From: Streptomyces finlayi
GTDB lineage: Bacteria; Actinomycetota; Actinomycetes; Streptomycetales; Streptomycetaceae
DNA length: 64,000 nucleotides
Reading direction: 5' to 3'
Assembly (NCBI RefSeq): GCF_014216315.1
Contig: NZ_CP045702.1
Coordinates: forward strand, 5,332,001-5,396,000
Shown: one piece after another, positions 1 to 8,971 of the stretch
Layout: every line of letters starts with the position of its first letter
How positions within the stretch are numbered: position 1 is the first letter of the stretch
The notes under the pieces: model-generated
Told to the model about the DNA's origin: nothing
Database searches by the model: none
What the model saw: only the letters and a program-made list of their open reading frames with translations
Made by a program: the position numbers and the translations under genes

Positions 1-836
1 CGGCCGGGGCCGTGCCCCTGGTCGTGGCCGTGGTTCTGACCGTGGTTCTGGCCCTGCCCCGGCCCCTGACCCGGCCCCTGGCCCTGGCCGGGGAAGGGCT
101 GGTGCGGCTGCTGATGGAATCCCTGCGGCGGCTGCGGGGAGGACGGCTGGGGTGCGGGCGGCCGCGGAGCCATGCCCTGCGAGGGCGGCGGCAGCAGCCA
201 GTCGTCGCCGCCGGTCTGCGGAGCCTGCGGTTGCTGCGGGGGAGCGGGCGGCGCGGACTGCTGCTGGAATCCCTGCGGCGCCTGCTGGTGCGGCTGCTGC
301 TGGAACGGCGGGGGCGGCGGGCCCTGCTGGAACGACGGCGGAGGCGGCGGACCGGGATGGCCGCCCTGCTCGGAGGAGAGCGGCTCCGCCGGCCGGTTCA
401 TCTGCGAGGGCCGCGAGCTCTGGTACTCGAACGGTTCCCGTTGCTGCTGCTGCGGCGGCGGGGGCGGCGGTCCCTGCTGGGCCTGGAAGCCGGGCGGCAG
501 GTTGAGCCCGGGCACCGGAGCGAGGGGTCCGCCCGGAACGCCCTGAGGGGCGAGCGGGGTGTACGAGGTCGCCGTGTTCGTGAGGAAGTTCCAGCGGCAC
601 TCCTCGCAGAAGGGCGCCATCGCCTCACGCGGGGTGCGGCACTGCGGGCAGAGCTCGGCGCGGGCGGGCGGCTCACCGGGGCCGGGGCCCTGCGGGTAGC
701 CGTAGCCGGGCGCGGGCGGCGGGGGAGGCGGCGGGGGAACGGCGCCCGCAGGCGCGCCCGCCCCGGCCATGCGGTGTCCGCAGACCTCGCACCAGTCCTC
801 GGAACCCGACTGGTGTCCGTTCGGGCAGGTCGGCAT
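1..836 (-). CDS. Zinc-ribbon protein with Pro/Gln/Gly-rich tail (C-terminus outside window)
   Basis: Only the first 278 residues lie in the window; the frame is open to position 1. The N-terminus has a CxxxH...CxxC knuckle (CPNGH...CEVC, residues 4-20), and a second four-Cys ribbon (CPQC...CEEC) follows at about residues 60-78. The rest is low complexity, rich in Pro, Gln and Gly and ending in a Gly-Gln-His-rich stretch. Start ATG 836 opens directly with the first ribbon. It is the last visible gene of the glnX-pknG operon, 74 nt after the vWA gene. In other actinobacteria PknG acts on an FHA protein (GarA/OdhI), so an FHA domain in the unseen C-terminal part is my guess; nothing visible proves it. 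The ribbons suggest a protein- or nucleic-acid-binding adaptor. Confidence 0.7.
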   Translation of the reverse strand, partial: MPTCPNGHQSGSEDWCEVCGHRMAGAGAPAGAVPPPPPPPPAPGYGYPQGPGPGEPPARAELCPQCRTPREAMAPFCEECRWNFLTNTATSYTPLAPQGVPGGPLAPVPGLNLPPGFQAQQGPPPPPPQQQQREPFEYQSSRPSQMNRPAEPLSSEQGGHPGPPPPPSFQQGPPPPPFQQQPHQQAPQGFQQQSAPPAPPQQPQAPQTGGDDWLLPPPSQGMAPRPPAPQPSSPQPPQGFHQQPHQPFPGQGQGPGQGPGQGQNHGQNHGHDQGHGPG

Positions 837-910
837 GTCGGCGCTTCCCCCTCTCCTCGTCCGGCCCGGGGGCCGTCATGCTCGTTCGGTTGCCGGTGCT
901 TGCCGCGTCG

Positions 911-2269
911 CTACTTCTTGACACGAACGGTCTTGGTGGAGCGCGTTTCGAGCGTCATCTCGTCCGCCTCCGCGACCTTTGCCTTCAGTCGCACAGTACC
1001 GGTCGCCGCATCGACGACGTCGACCACCTTCGAAAGCAGTTTCGCAGTGTCCTCGTTCCCGGACGCCGACGCCAGCTGCACCGCTCGGCCGAGCTTCGCG
1101 GTCGCGCCGTCGAAGTCCCCCGACTTGCGGGCGTCGAGTCCCTGCTGAATGACGTGCGCCAGTTCCGCCTGACCCGTGTAGTGCGCGACCTGCGGATTGA
1201 TCGAGGTGGACGCCACGACGTCGTCCGTCCAGACCGCTCGCACGAGACCCTGCGAGAGGGTCCGCGGAGCGCCGCCGGAGGGATCGGGAAGGATCAGCGA
1301 GACCCGGGCCGCCAGCATCTCCTGGCCGATCCCGGCCTCCGGGACCAGCACGCACACGTGGTAGTCGCGGGACTCGTCGCCCCAGGATCCGGTCGGATAG
1401 TCCCCCGCGCGCGGACCCGCTTCGGTGCGGCGTCCGGTGAGGTCGGCGACGGTCGGCGCGACCTGCTTGACGAACCTGATCTCGACCCCGACGGGCGTCC
1501 AGAGCCGCAGCGCCACGTCCGCGACCTCCTTGCCCATCGCGTTCTCCATCATCTGCGTGAAGTCCGCCGCCAGCCCTGCCGGGTCGGCCACGATGTCGGC
1601 CGTACCGAGCAGCGCGGAGGCGATCGCTGTGACCTCTTTCACCTCCCAGTCGGTGCCCACACCACGCGCGTCACAGGTGAAACGGCCGGTGCAGGAGTCC
1701 AGCGCCGCCCGCAGATCCTCCGGGGACTCGTGCTCGTTGCGGCCGTCCGTCAGCAGGATGCCGTGCCGGATGTCCACATCGGCGCCGCCGAGCAGCCGGT
1801 CCGTGAGCCGGAGCCAGGTGCCGATGGCCGTACCGCCGCCGGCGCTCAGCCGGCGTAGCGCGTCCTTGGCCTGGGCCTTGGTCTGCGGATCGGCCGTGGC
1901 GAGGCGGCCGCCGCCCGGATAGACGTCCTTCGCCACGTGCGTACCCGCGACGACCGCGAACAGTGTGCCGTCGCGCAGGGTGTCCACGGCGGCGGCCGTC
2001 GCGTCCCGGGCGTTGCGCATCTTCGTCGGCGGGTAGTCCATCGAGCCCGAGCAGTCGACCATGAGCACCACGGCGGCGTTCGCGGCCTGCCCGGGGAGGT
2101 GCGAGGGCGTCGGGGACGCGCCGGTCAGCGGCACTCCGCCGGTCGTGCCGCCGCCCGTCGACGTGACGGTGACGATGCCGTTGACCTCTCGGCCGCCCTC
2201 GGGCAGATATTCGTTCTGGTACACCTCGACGGCGAACCCCGGCACGTTCGACTTGGCGAAGTTGGCCAT
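911..2269 (-). CDS. von Willebrand factor A domain protein of the PknG operon
   Basis: The product has 452 residues. A short beta-rich N-terminus is followed by a vWA domain (about 65-240) with an intact MIDAS motif DCSGSMD (D72, S74, S76), a downstream Gly-Gly-Gly-Thr and an LLTDGRNEH segment supplying the last acidic ligand. The C-terminal half is a beta-sandwich-like region ending in a helical segment and a basic tail. The start is ATG 2269: AAGGAG sits 8 nt upstream (2283-2278), whereas the in-frame ATG at 2293 has no ribosome site. No signal peptide or membrane segment is visible, so it is probably cytoplasmic. It lies between a PP2C phosphatase gene and a zinc-ribbon gene, so a metal-dependent scaffold for the kinase/phosphatase pair is likely, but the partner is unknown. 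Confidence 0.85.
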   Translation of the reverse strand: MANFAKSNVPGFAVEVYQNEYLPEGGREVNGIVTVTSTGGGTTGGVPLTGASPTPSHLPGQAANAAVVLMVDCSGSMDYPPTKMRNARDATAAAVDTLRDGTLFAVVAGTHVAKDVYPGGGRLATADPQTKAQAKDALRRLSAGGGTAIGTWLRLTDRLLGGADVDIRHGILLTDGRNEHESPEDLRAALDSCTGRFTCDARGVGTDWEVKEVTAIASALLGTADIVADPAGLAADFTQMMENAMGKEVADVALRLWTPVGVEIRFVKQVAPTVADLTGRRTEAGPRAGDYPTGSWGDESRDYHVCVLVPEAGIGQEMLAARVSLILPDPSGGAPRTLSQGLVRAVWTDDVVASTSINPQVAHYTGQAELAHVIQQGLDARKSGDFDGATAKLGRAVQLASASGNEDTAKLLSKVVDVVDAATGTVRLKAKVAEADEMTLETRSTKTVRVKK

Positions 2270-2324
2270 CTGATCGGCTCCTTGAGGCTCCATGTAGGTC
2301 GGATCAGGTCGTGCGGGACGGGTC

Positions 2325-3689
2325 TCAGGCGGTGTTCCACGGAGTTGCTGCCCCCGGGGGCAGCACGACGAACGGCAGCAGAGCCACTGTTACGTTGTCG
2401 TGCCCCCCGCCGTCGAGCGCGTGACCGACCAGCATCTGGGCGCCGTGCAGCGGCCGTTGGTGCGCGTCCACCGGTACGGCCGCGGCCATCTCCACCGCGG
2501 ATTCGGCGTAGTTCCACAGACCGTCGGTGCACACCACGACCAGGCCGGGGCGGTCCGGCTTGAACGAGGCGGTGTGCGGCTCCAGATCATAGGCGTCGGC
2601 GCCGAGCCAGCCCGTGATGGCGTGGGCGCGCGCGTCCGCGTACGCCTCCGTCTCGCTCATCAGGCCCGCCGACACCATCTGGGCCGCCCAGGAGTCGTCC
2701 TCGGTGAGCCGGGCGGGCGCGATGGCGCGGTCGTCCGGCACCCAGTAGACCCGGCTGTCGCCCACCCAGCCGACGATCAGCAGGCCCCCGGCCATGATCG
2801 CGCCGACCAGGGTGCACGCCGGGGCGTTCTGATGGCGGTGCTGATCGTGCTCCATCGCCCCGCCCGGCTCCTCGGCCAGTGCGTTGACCGCCTCGGACGC
2901 GGCGATGATCGCCTCGTGCATCGCCTGCTGCGGATGCGTACCGCGCGGCAGGGAACCCAGCAGCGCCTCGTTGGCGGTACTCGCGGCGGCGGCCGACGCC
3001 TCGTCCGGGCGGCTCGCCGAGGAGACACCGTCGCAGACGATCGCGACGACGGCCGGGGAGCCGTCCGGCAGGGCGGTGGAGGACACGGCGAAGGCGTCCT
3101 CGTTGCGGTGGTGGCGCAGGCCCCGGTCGCTGACCGCGGCCACCGCGCCGAGCTCCTGCTCCATGTGATCGCGCTCGCGGGGCTGGGCGTGACCGCAGTT
3201 CTCGCAGTAGCCGTCGGGGTCCACCTGGCCCGAACGGCAGGCCACACAGACCCTGCCGCCGGCCGCCGGATGAGCGGTGTGCCCGGCGGTACGCGGATCG
3301 GGTACGGGCACCCCGGGCGCCGCGAGTTCGAAGTCGTCCGAGCGCGGCGCCCCGCCGGGCTCGTCGTGGCGGACCGGGGGTTTGGTGCCGGGCAGCGCCG
3401 AGCCGCCGGAGTCCCTGCCCGGCAGATCGGCCGCGCGGTGGACCGGGGCGGGCGGGTCGGAGCTGTCCACCTCGGAGGCGGCCGACCACTCGACCGAAGT
3501 GGCGCCCGCGCCGGGCTCACCCGCGGCCGGTGCCGGTACGGCGATCGCGATGGTCGGCCGGTCGTCCGGCAGGGCGGGCACGGCCGACAGGTCGTACCCG
3601 CACGCCCCGCAGAACAGGTCGCCCGTCTCCAGCGGTTCCTCGCAGCCGGGGCAGTTGGTCAAGGAGGTCTGCTGGTGGATCTGTGACAT
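2325..3689 (-). CDS. PP2C-type serine/threonine phosphatase with two zinc ribbons
   Basis: The product has 454 residues. An N-terminal four-Cys ribbon (CPGC...CGAC) leads into an acidic/Pro-rich linker and a second ribbon (CVAC...CENC, near residue 150). The PP2C domain fills about 170-445: RNEDAF (metal-binding Asp), VCDGVSS, WVGDSRVY, CTDGLWNY and GGHDNVTVALL are all present, so it should be an active Mg/Mn-dependent phosphatase. Start ATG 3689 lies 2 nt beyond the stop of the kinase gene, suggesting translational coupling; a GTG at 3701 overlapping the kinase stop is the alternative. Neither has a strong ribosome site. It is the natural antagonist of the adjacent PknG-like kinase. No membrane segment is seen. 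Confidence 0.9.
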   Translation of the reverse strand: MSQIHQQTSLTNCPGCEEPLETGDLFCGACGYDLSAVPALPDDRPTIAIAVPAPAAGEPGAGATSVEWSAASEVDSSDPPAPVHRAADLPGRDSGGSALPGTKPPVRHDEPGGAPRSDDFELAAPGVPVPDPRTAGHTAHPAAGGRVCVACRSGQVDPDGYCENCGHAQPRERDHMEQELGAVAAVSDRGLRHHRNEDAFAVSSTALPDGSPAVVAIVCDGVSSASRPDEASAAAASTANEALLGSLPRGTHPQQAMHEAIIAASEAVNALAEEPGGAMEHDQHRHQNAPACTLVGAIMAGGLLIVGWVGDSRVYWVPDDRAIAPARLTEDDSWAAQMVSAGLMSETEAYADARAHAITGWLGADAYDLEPHTASFKPDRPGLVVVCTDGLWNYAESAVEMAAAVPVDAHQRPLHGAQMLVGHALDGGGHDNVTVALLPFVVLPPGAATPWNTA

Positions 3690-3691
3690 CT

Positions 3692-6466
3692 TCACACCCA
3701 CGTCCGGGGGCGGAAACGGTTGGCCCGCTCCACCAGTTCGATCCGCTCGTCGCCACGCTGTGCGAGCCGGGCGAGTATCCGGTACGAGCGCTCCAGACCG
3801 AATCTGAGGCCGCGCTCGTCCAGTTCGCAGCCCAGCAGCGTCCTCGGGCCCGAAGACGCGTGCTGCGACGGGACCGGTGAGGGTGCCGCCGGACTCCCGG
3901 AGAGTACCCAGTCGAGCGCGGTACCCAGAACCTCGGTCGACAACCGCTCACGCCGTACCGCGTCCAGACCGAAGCCCGCCAGCCCCGTCACCTGCGAAGC
4001 CGCCGCCGACAGGTCGCCCAGGAGCGGCTCCTGCGGGGCACGCTCACGCAGCCGTGCCCGTACGGCCGCCACCCGGGCCGCCGTGTAGTGGATCGACGAC
4101 TCGGGGACGGACTCCAGGGTGCGTACGGCCCCGGCCCGGTCCCCGGCGGCGATCTGAACCCGGGCCAGGCCGAACGCCGCGCTCACGAAGCTCGGGTCGG
4201 TCATCCACACCAGCCGGTAGTACTCGGCGGCGTTGTCCAGCTGGCCCAGCACCTCCGCGCAGATGCCCAGGGCCAGCTTGGGGGCCGGTTCGCCGGGGAA
4301 CGCGTCGTAGACCGCGTCGAAGGACAGTGCCGCGTTCTCGTTGTCCCCGGTCACCAGCGAGGTGACCCCGCGGCACCAGACCACGCGCCAGTCGTCCGGG
4401 TGCTCGCTCTCCAGGCGGGACAGGGCCTGTACGCCGGCGTCGAGATCGCTCATCTCCAGCCGTGCGCGCAGCTCCCGCAGCCGTGTCTCCAGCGAGGCCG
4501 CGGGTACGGCCTGGAGCGCGGCGATCAGTTCGTTGGGCGCGGAAGCCATCACCCCGGCGAGGAAGCCGGCGTTCGGGTCGTTCGCGTCGACCCGGGGGAC
4601 CGGCAGCGCCAGCGAGGTGGCGCGCGCGTCGAGCCCCGCGAGCCGTGGCCCACCGCCGGTGTGCGCCCCGGGCGGCGTGCCCGGTCCGGGGGCCACGGTA
4701 CGGGGAGCGGGAATCGCGGTGTGCGTCGGCGCGTGGGCGAGCGCCGTACCGGCGCCGCCCGTGACGCCGCTGCCCCGGACATGTGTGGCGGGAGCGGACA
4801 GCGGAGCGGCACCCGGGGCGCCGAACGCGGCGGGGGCGCCCGCAGGCGGACCGCCTGCGGCCGCCACCGGAGGCACACCGGCCACGGTCACCGGGGCCGC
4901 CGCCGAAGTCCGCGGCGCGACGGTGGACGCCGCCCCCCGCTTGCGCCGGCCACGGGCACCGGCCGTCGTGTCCCGGCCACCGAGCCGCGACACATCACCG
5001 GTCAGCTCGGCGAACAACTCGGTGTCCGTCACCCGCAGTTCCGTACCGAACAGCGTCGAGAGCGCCGGACGCGGCCGCCCCGTCTGCAGGGCCACCACCT
5101 CGCGGAGCACCCCGGTCAGCTGCTCGGCCATCTCCGTCGCCGAGGCGAACCGCCGCGCCGGGTCCGGGTCGGTGGCCCGCACGAGAAGCCGGTAGAACGA
5201 CTCGTACCGCCGGAACACCTCGATGTTGTCCGGGTCGGGCAACGAGTCCACGAACACGTTCGTATAGCCCTGGAAGTCGAACGTGAGCACCGCCAGCGTC
5301 CGCGCGACCGTGTACAGGTCGGAGGCGATGGACGGGCCGACCTCCGCCACCTCCGGCGCCTGGTAGCCCACCGTGCCGTAGATGGCCGACTCCTCGTCGT
5401 CCATCCTGCGCACCGCGCCCATGTCGATCAGCTTGAGCTGGTCCTCGGTCTGGATCGCGTTGTCGACCTTGAAGTCGCAGTACAGGAGGTTGCGGCTGTG
5501 CAGATGACCGAGCGCCTCCAGCGCCTCGATGCCGTACGCGCACGCCTGCTCGACCGGCAGCGGGTCACGCTTCCCGGCCGTGGTGCGGCGCTCGTTGGCG
5601 ATCTCCTTGAGCGCCTTGCCGCCCACGTACTCCATGACGATGTAGCCGTCGAGCGAGCCGGTCCGCTGGTCGAGGTGCTCGACGAAGTTGTAGATGCGGA
5701 CGATGTTGGAGTGCTCGATCTCCGCGAGGAAGCGCCGCTCGGAGATGGCCGCGGCCATCGCGTCCTGGTCACCGGTGTCCAGGAGGCCCTTGAGCACCAC
5801 CCACCGGTCCGAGACGGCACGGTCCACCGCGAGGTAGACCCAGCCGAGCCCGCCGTGCGCGAGACAGCCCGCCACCTCGTACTGTCCGTGCACGATGTCG
5901 CCGCCGCGCAGCTTCGGTACGAAGGAGTACGGGTGGCCGCACTTGGTGCAGAAGCCCTCGGTGCGTCCCGGCCGCTCGCCGCGGGCCCGGCCCACCGGTG
6001 CACCGCAGTCGGAACGTGAACAGAACCGCTTGCGCTCCGGGACCTCGGGCTTCTCCATGACGGCGGTCCGGGGGTCGGGTCGCGGTACGTCGGGCACGAG
6101 TACGAGTCCCGCGCCCAGCCGGCCCCGGCTCGACGAACTGGTCGACGAACCCGAGGAGCGCACCGACACCGACCGGGCCGTCGCGCTGCCCGAAAGCGAA
6201 CGGGACAGCCGCCCGGAGACCGACCGCCGTGACGTGGACGACCTCGACGACGACCTCGACGAGGCCCGCGAACCCGACCGCTGCGAGGTGCTGTTGCTGC
6301 CCCGGCTGCCGCCCCTGCCACCGCCCGCGATCCCGGTCGGCGGTGAACCGACCATCCCCGTCGGGGAGACGACCGGAGCCAGGCCACAGGTGTCGCAGTA
6401 CAGTTCACCGCCGCCCATGTCCTCGTAATCGCCCTCGCACGCGGGGCGCTGGCACTGCGTACTCAT
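3692..6466 (-). CDS. pknG: PknG-like serine/threonine protein kinase
   Basis: The product has 924 residues in PknG architecture. There is a short Cys cluster at the N-terminus (C5, C10, C24, C27), then an Arg/Ser-rich stretch (about 51-117). A rubredoxin-like ribbon (CSRSDC...CTKC, 149-176) precedes the kinase domain (about 190-450), and a Gly/Ala/Pro linker (about 500-610) leads to a helical TPR-type tail. Kinase residues visible are the catalytic Lys of VVLKG (K226), YCDFKVDN with D331, IDMG with D348, and GTVGYQAPE in the activation segment. As in other PknG proteins the usual HRD is YCD. In mycobacteria and corynebacteria PknG phosphorylates the FHA regulator GarA/OdhI to adjust 2-oxoglutarate metabolism; the same role is inferred here. 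The start ATG has a GGGGGAG site. No membrane segment. Confidence 0.95.
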   Translation of the reverse strand: MSTQCQRPACEGDYEDMGGGELYCDTCGLAPVVSPTGMVGSPPTGIAGGGRGGSRGSNSTSQRSGSRASSRSSSRSSTSRRSVSGRLSRSLSGSATARSVSVRSSGSSTSSSSRGRLGAGLVLVPDVPRPDPRTAVMEKPEVPERKRFCSRSDCGAPVGRARGERPGRTEGFCTKCGHPYSFVPKLRGGDIVHGQYEVAGCLAHGGLGWVYLAVDRAVSDRWVVLKGLLDTGDQDAMAAAISERRFLAEIEHSNIVRIYNFVEHLDQRTGSLDGYIVMEYVGGKALKEIANERRTTAGKRDPLPVEQACAYGIEALEALGHLHSRNLLYCDFKVDNAIQTEDQLKLIDMGAVRRMDDEESAIYGTVGYQAPEVAEVGPSIASDLYTVARTLAVLTFDFQGYTNVFVDSLPDPDNIEVFRRYESFYRLLVRATDPDPARRFASATEMAEQLTGVLREVVALQTGRPRPALSTLFGTELRVTDTELFAELTGDVSRLGGRDTTAGARGRRKRGAASTVAPRTSAAAPVTVAGVPPVAAAGGPPAGAPAAFGAPGAAPLSAPATHVRGSGVTGGAGTALAHAPTHTAIPAPRTVAPGPGTPPGAHTGGGPRLAGLDARATSLALPVPRVDANDPNAGFLAGVMASAPNELIAALQAVPAASLETRLRELRARLEMSDLDAGVQALSRLESEHPDDWRVVWCRGVTSLVTGDNENAALSFDAVYDAFPGEPAPKLALGICAEVLGQLDNAAEYYRLVWMTDPSFVSAAFGLARVQIAAGDRAGAVRTLESVPESSIHYTAARVAAVRARLRERAPQEPLLGDLSAAASQVTGLAGFGLDAVRRERLSTEVLGTALDWVLSGSPAAPSPVPSQHASSGPRTLLGCELDERGLRFGLERSYRILARLAQRGDERIELVERANRFRPRTWV

Positions 6467-6533
6467 GGTGTCTCCCCCTGTTCGCCCCGCCGCCGCGGCG
6501 GCCCCGTCCCTGACTTTCCCGCCGGACCTCTGC

Positions 6534-7877
6534 TCATGTGCGGCCCTGTCCGCCCGGCCGGTCCTGCGGTCCCGACGACCGTTGGGGGGCCAGCAGTTCC
6601 GCGGCGGTCTGCTGGAAGCGCAGCACCGCCTGCTCGGCGACCCGCAGATCGCACGGCGCGCTCCACAGCATCCGGCGGGCCGCGTCGTAGCGCTCGATGA
6701 GCAGCGGGTCCTCCGCCAGGCCGTGCCTGGCCACCTTCGCCTTGTACGCGTCCAGCCTGCCGCGCAGTTCCGCCCGGACCGCGAGCGGCGCGGTCACGGA
6801 CGTCAACGACTCCCGGGCCCGCAGCAGTTCGTCCTCCGCCTCCCGCTCCAGAGTCTCCAGGAGCGGGGAGAGCCGGTGCCACTGCGCATGCCTGCGGTAG
6901 TCGGACGCGGCGGCCAGCCGTTCCTGCAGGGCGGTCGGCGGGCCGCTGACCGCCGGCACCTCGGAGGCGGCGATCTTCGCCAGCACCTCGCCGCGCGCCG
7001 ACCGGGCCTCGGCGAGCGTGCGGTCGGCCCGGGAGAGCACGTCACGCAGATGGACCAGACGCTGTTCCGCGTCCTGCCGCACCGCGAGCACCGCCTCGAT
7101 CTCCCGCCGTACGTCCTCCAGGGCGCGGGCCGCCCGGTCGTACCGCGTGGTGTCCGGACGGCCACCGCCGGGCGCCGCGCTGCCGGGACCCGGCAGCCAG
7201 AACGCCAGGGGGTCGGAGATCACCTGCACCCGCAGCGTCGACAGCTCCTGGGTGATCGACTCCAGGTCGTCGCCGGCCGGATGCTCACCCGGCCGCACCC
7301 CGACGGAGTGTGCCAGCGAGGCCGTACGGCGCAGTTCGGCGGCTAGCAGGTCGATCCGGGCGGGCAGCGCGGACCAGACGGAGTCGGAGGCGACGACCAT
7401 GTCCAGCGCCCCGGCGTACAGCTCGTTCATCCGGGCGACCAGCTCCTCCAGCGAGAACTGCTCGCAGAGCACGGCGGGACCGGTGATCGAAGAGGTGTGC
7501 CCGGCCGCCGTGCCGGCCACGGTGACGCTCGGGCCGCGCAGCAGGTCGGTCAGGGCCATCAGGTCGTCCCGGTTGGGATGGCGCCTGCGCGCCCGTACCG
7601 CGCGTGCCTCGGTGAGCGCCGCCGCGTAGGCGTCGAAGTACTCCCACAGCAGCGTGATCGACTGCTCGGTGGCGGCCCAGCGGTCCTTGGTGACGCCCGT
7701 CAGACCGGCGCCCTCCAGGAGCCGGCGGCCCGCATGGTCCTGCAGGGCGAGGAGTGAGGTCTCGATGGCCTCGTGCTCCGCACCGAGCCGGGCCAGCGCA
7801 CGGTCCGCCTCGTCCCGGTCCAGGACCGGGCCGGGGGGCCTCCCCGCGAAGCCGGGGAAGGAACCCGCCACGCCCAT
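6534..7877 (-). CDS. Uncharacterised helical protein of the PknG operon
   Basis: I do not recognise this 447-residue protein. It is almost entirely alpha-helical by composition, Ala/Leu/Arg/Glu-rich with several long amphipathic stretches that could form coiled coils (about 20-110 and 215-400). It has no signal peptide, membrane segment, Cys ribbon or catalytic signature. ATG 7877 is preceded by a good GAGAGGTGAT site. It sits between glnH and pknG, 45 nt downstream of the glnH stop and 67 nt before pknG. The placement suggests a cytoplasmic linker or effector between the GlnX/GlnH sensor and the kinase. It has no counterpart in the three-gene mycobacterial glnX-glnH-pknG set as I remember it. 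Confidence 0.8.
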   Translation of the reverse strand: MGVAGSFPGFAGRPPGPVLDRDEADRALARLGAEHEAIETSLLALQDHAGRRLLEGAGLTGVTKDRWAATEQSITLLWEYFDAYAAALTEARAVRARRRHPNRDDLMALTDLLRGPSVTVAGTAAGHTSSITGPAVLCEQFSLEELVARMNELYAGALDMVVASDSVWSALPARIDLLAAELRRTASLAHSVGVRPGEHPAGDDLESITQELSTLRVQVISDPLAFWLPGPGSAAPGGGRPDTTRYDRAARALEDVRREIEAVLAVRQDAEQRLVHLRDVLSRADRTLAEARSARGEVLAKIAASEVPAVSGPPTALQERLAAASDYRRHAQWHRLSPLLETLEREAEDELLRARESLTSVTAPLAVRAELRGRLDAYKAKVARHGLAEDPLLIERYDAARRMLWSAPCDLRVAEQAVLRFQQTAAELLAPQRSSGPQDRPGGQGRT

Positions 7878-7922
7878 CGATCACCTCTCCGCTCTTGCCG
7901 TCCGGCCCATGGGCCGCAGGGG

Positions 7923-8960
7923 TCAGTTGCTCAGGTACTTGGGCGCCGGCGGCGCCGTGATCCCTGGCAGGCCGGTGGCCAGCCAGTCGCGGTACGACAC
8001 CATCCAGGGGCTGTCGTTCCCGCCCTTGCGGTAGTCGACCAGCACCTGGTTGACGCGGGCCACCAGGTCGTCCGCGCCCTTCTTCGCCGCCACGCCGTAG
8101 TACTCCGTGGTGAACGGCTTGTCGCCCTTGAGGGCGATCGCCGGGTCCTGGGCCGCCTGACCGGCCGCGAGCGCGTTGTCGGTGACGATCGCGTCCACCT
8201 CGCCGAGCTGGAGCCGGACCAGACAGTCCAGCTGGTTGGGCACGGTCAGCTGGTCCTTGTCCTGCTCGGTGCCGTCGCCCTCGTCCTTGAAGACCGCGCC
8301 GAACGACTGCTTCTCCAGGGCCTCGTAGGCCGTGGAGCCCTCGGCCGTGCAGACCCGCTTGCCGTCGAGCGACGTGTCGTACCCGGTGATCGCGGAGTCC
8401 TTCGGGGCCAGCACCTGCTGCCCGGCCTGGAAGTAGGCCGTGGAGAACGAGACCTGCTCCAAACGCTTGCAGTTGATCGTCATCGTCCGTACGACGACGT
8501 CGACCCGGTCGTTCTCCAGCGCCGCGATCCGCTGGTTGGTGGGTATCGCACGGAAGATCACCGCGTCCCGGTCACCCAGGATGTCCTGCGCGATGGCCCG
8601 CACGAGATCGATGTCGAAGCCTTCGAGCTCGCGGTTCTCCGGATTGCGGTAGCCCCACCGGAAGCTGTTCTGGTCGACACCGGCGATCAGCTTGCCGCGC
8701 GCCTTGATCCTGTCGATGCTCGGGCCGTCGTCTCTGGAGGGCGGAAGGCTCGCCTCGGGGTCCGTGCACTCGTCGGCGCGCGCCTGCACCGCCGAGGTCG
8801 CGCCCTGGCTCACCGTCTTCGTACCGAAGGAGCCGTCCCCGCTGTGGGCCAGCGGCAGCAGCGTGAGCGAGGCGGTGATCGCGCACGCCACCGCCATGCC
8901 CGTCACACCGCCCCAGCCGCGCAGCCCGCCGCGACCGGACCCGTCTCGTTCCCTGGTCAT
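7923..8960 (-). CDS. glnH: GlnH-type amino-acid-binding protein (type 3 solute-binding fold)
   Basis: The product has 345 residues. A basic N-terminus and one hydrophobic segment (about 19-38) export or anchor it. The rest is a polar-amino-acid-binding domain: IKARGKLIAGVDQN opens lobe 1, followed by RNPENRELEGFDIDLVRAIA and DRVDVVVRTMTINCKR. Mycobacterial GlnH binds Asp/Glu and signals through GlnX to PknG instead of feeding a transporter, and no permease or ATPase gene is nearby here. The hydrophobic segment lacks a canonical lipobox, so this copy may be membrane-anchored or secreted and not a lipoprotein. ATG 8960 has a GAGGGGGA site and starts 11 nt after the glnX stop. Confidence 0.9.
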   Translation of the reverse strand: MTRERDGSGRGGLRGWGGVTGMAVACAITASLTLLPLAHSGDGSFGTKTVSQGATSAVQARADECTDPEASLPPSRDDGPSIDRIKARGKLIAGVDQNSFRWGYRNPENRELEGFDIDLVRAIAQDILGDRDAVIFRAIPTNQRIAALENDRVDVVVRTMTINCKRLEQVSFSTAYFQAGQQVLAPKDSAITGYDTSLDGKRVCTAEGSTAYEALEKQSFGAVFKDEGDGTEQDKDQLTVPNQLDCLVRLQLGEVDAIVTDNALAAGQAAQDPAIALKGDKPFTTEYYGVAAKKGADDLVARVNQVLVDYRKGGNDSPWMVSYRDWLATGLPGITAPPAPKYLSN

Positions 8961-8971
8961 CGCTCCCCCTC

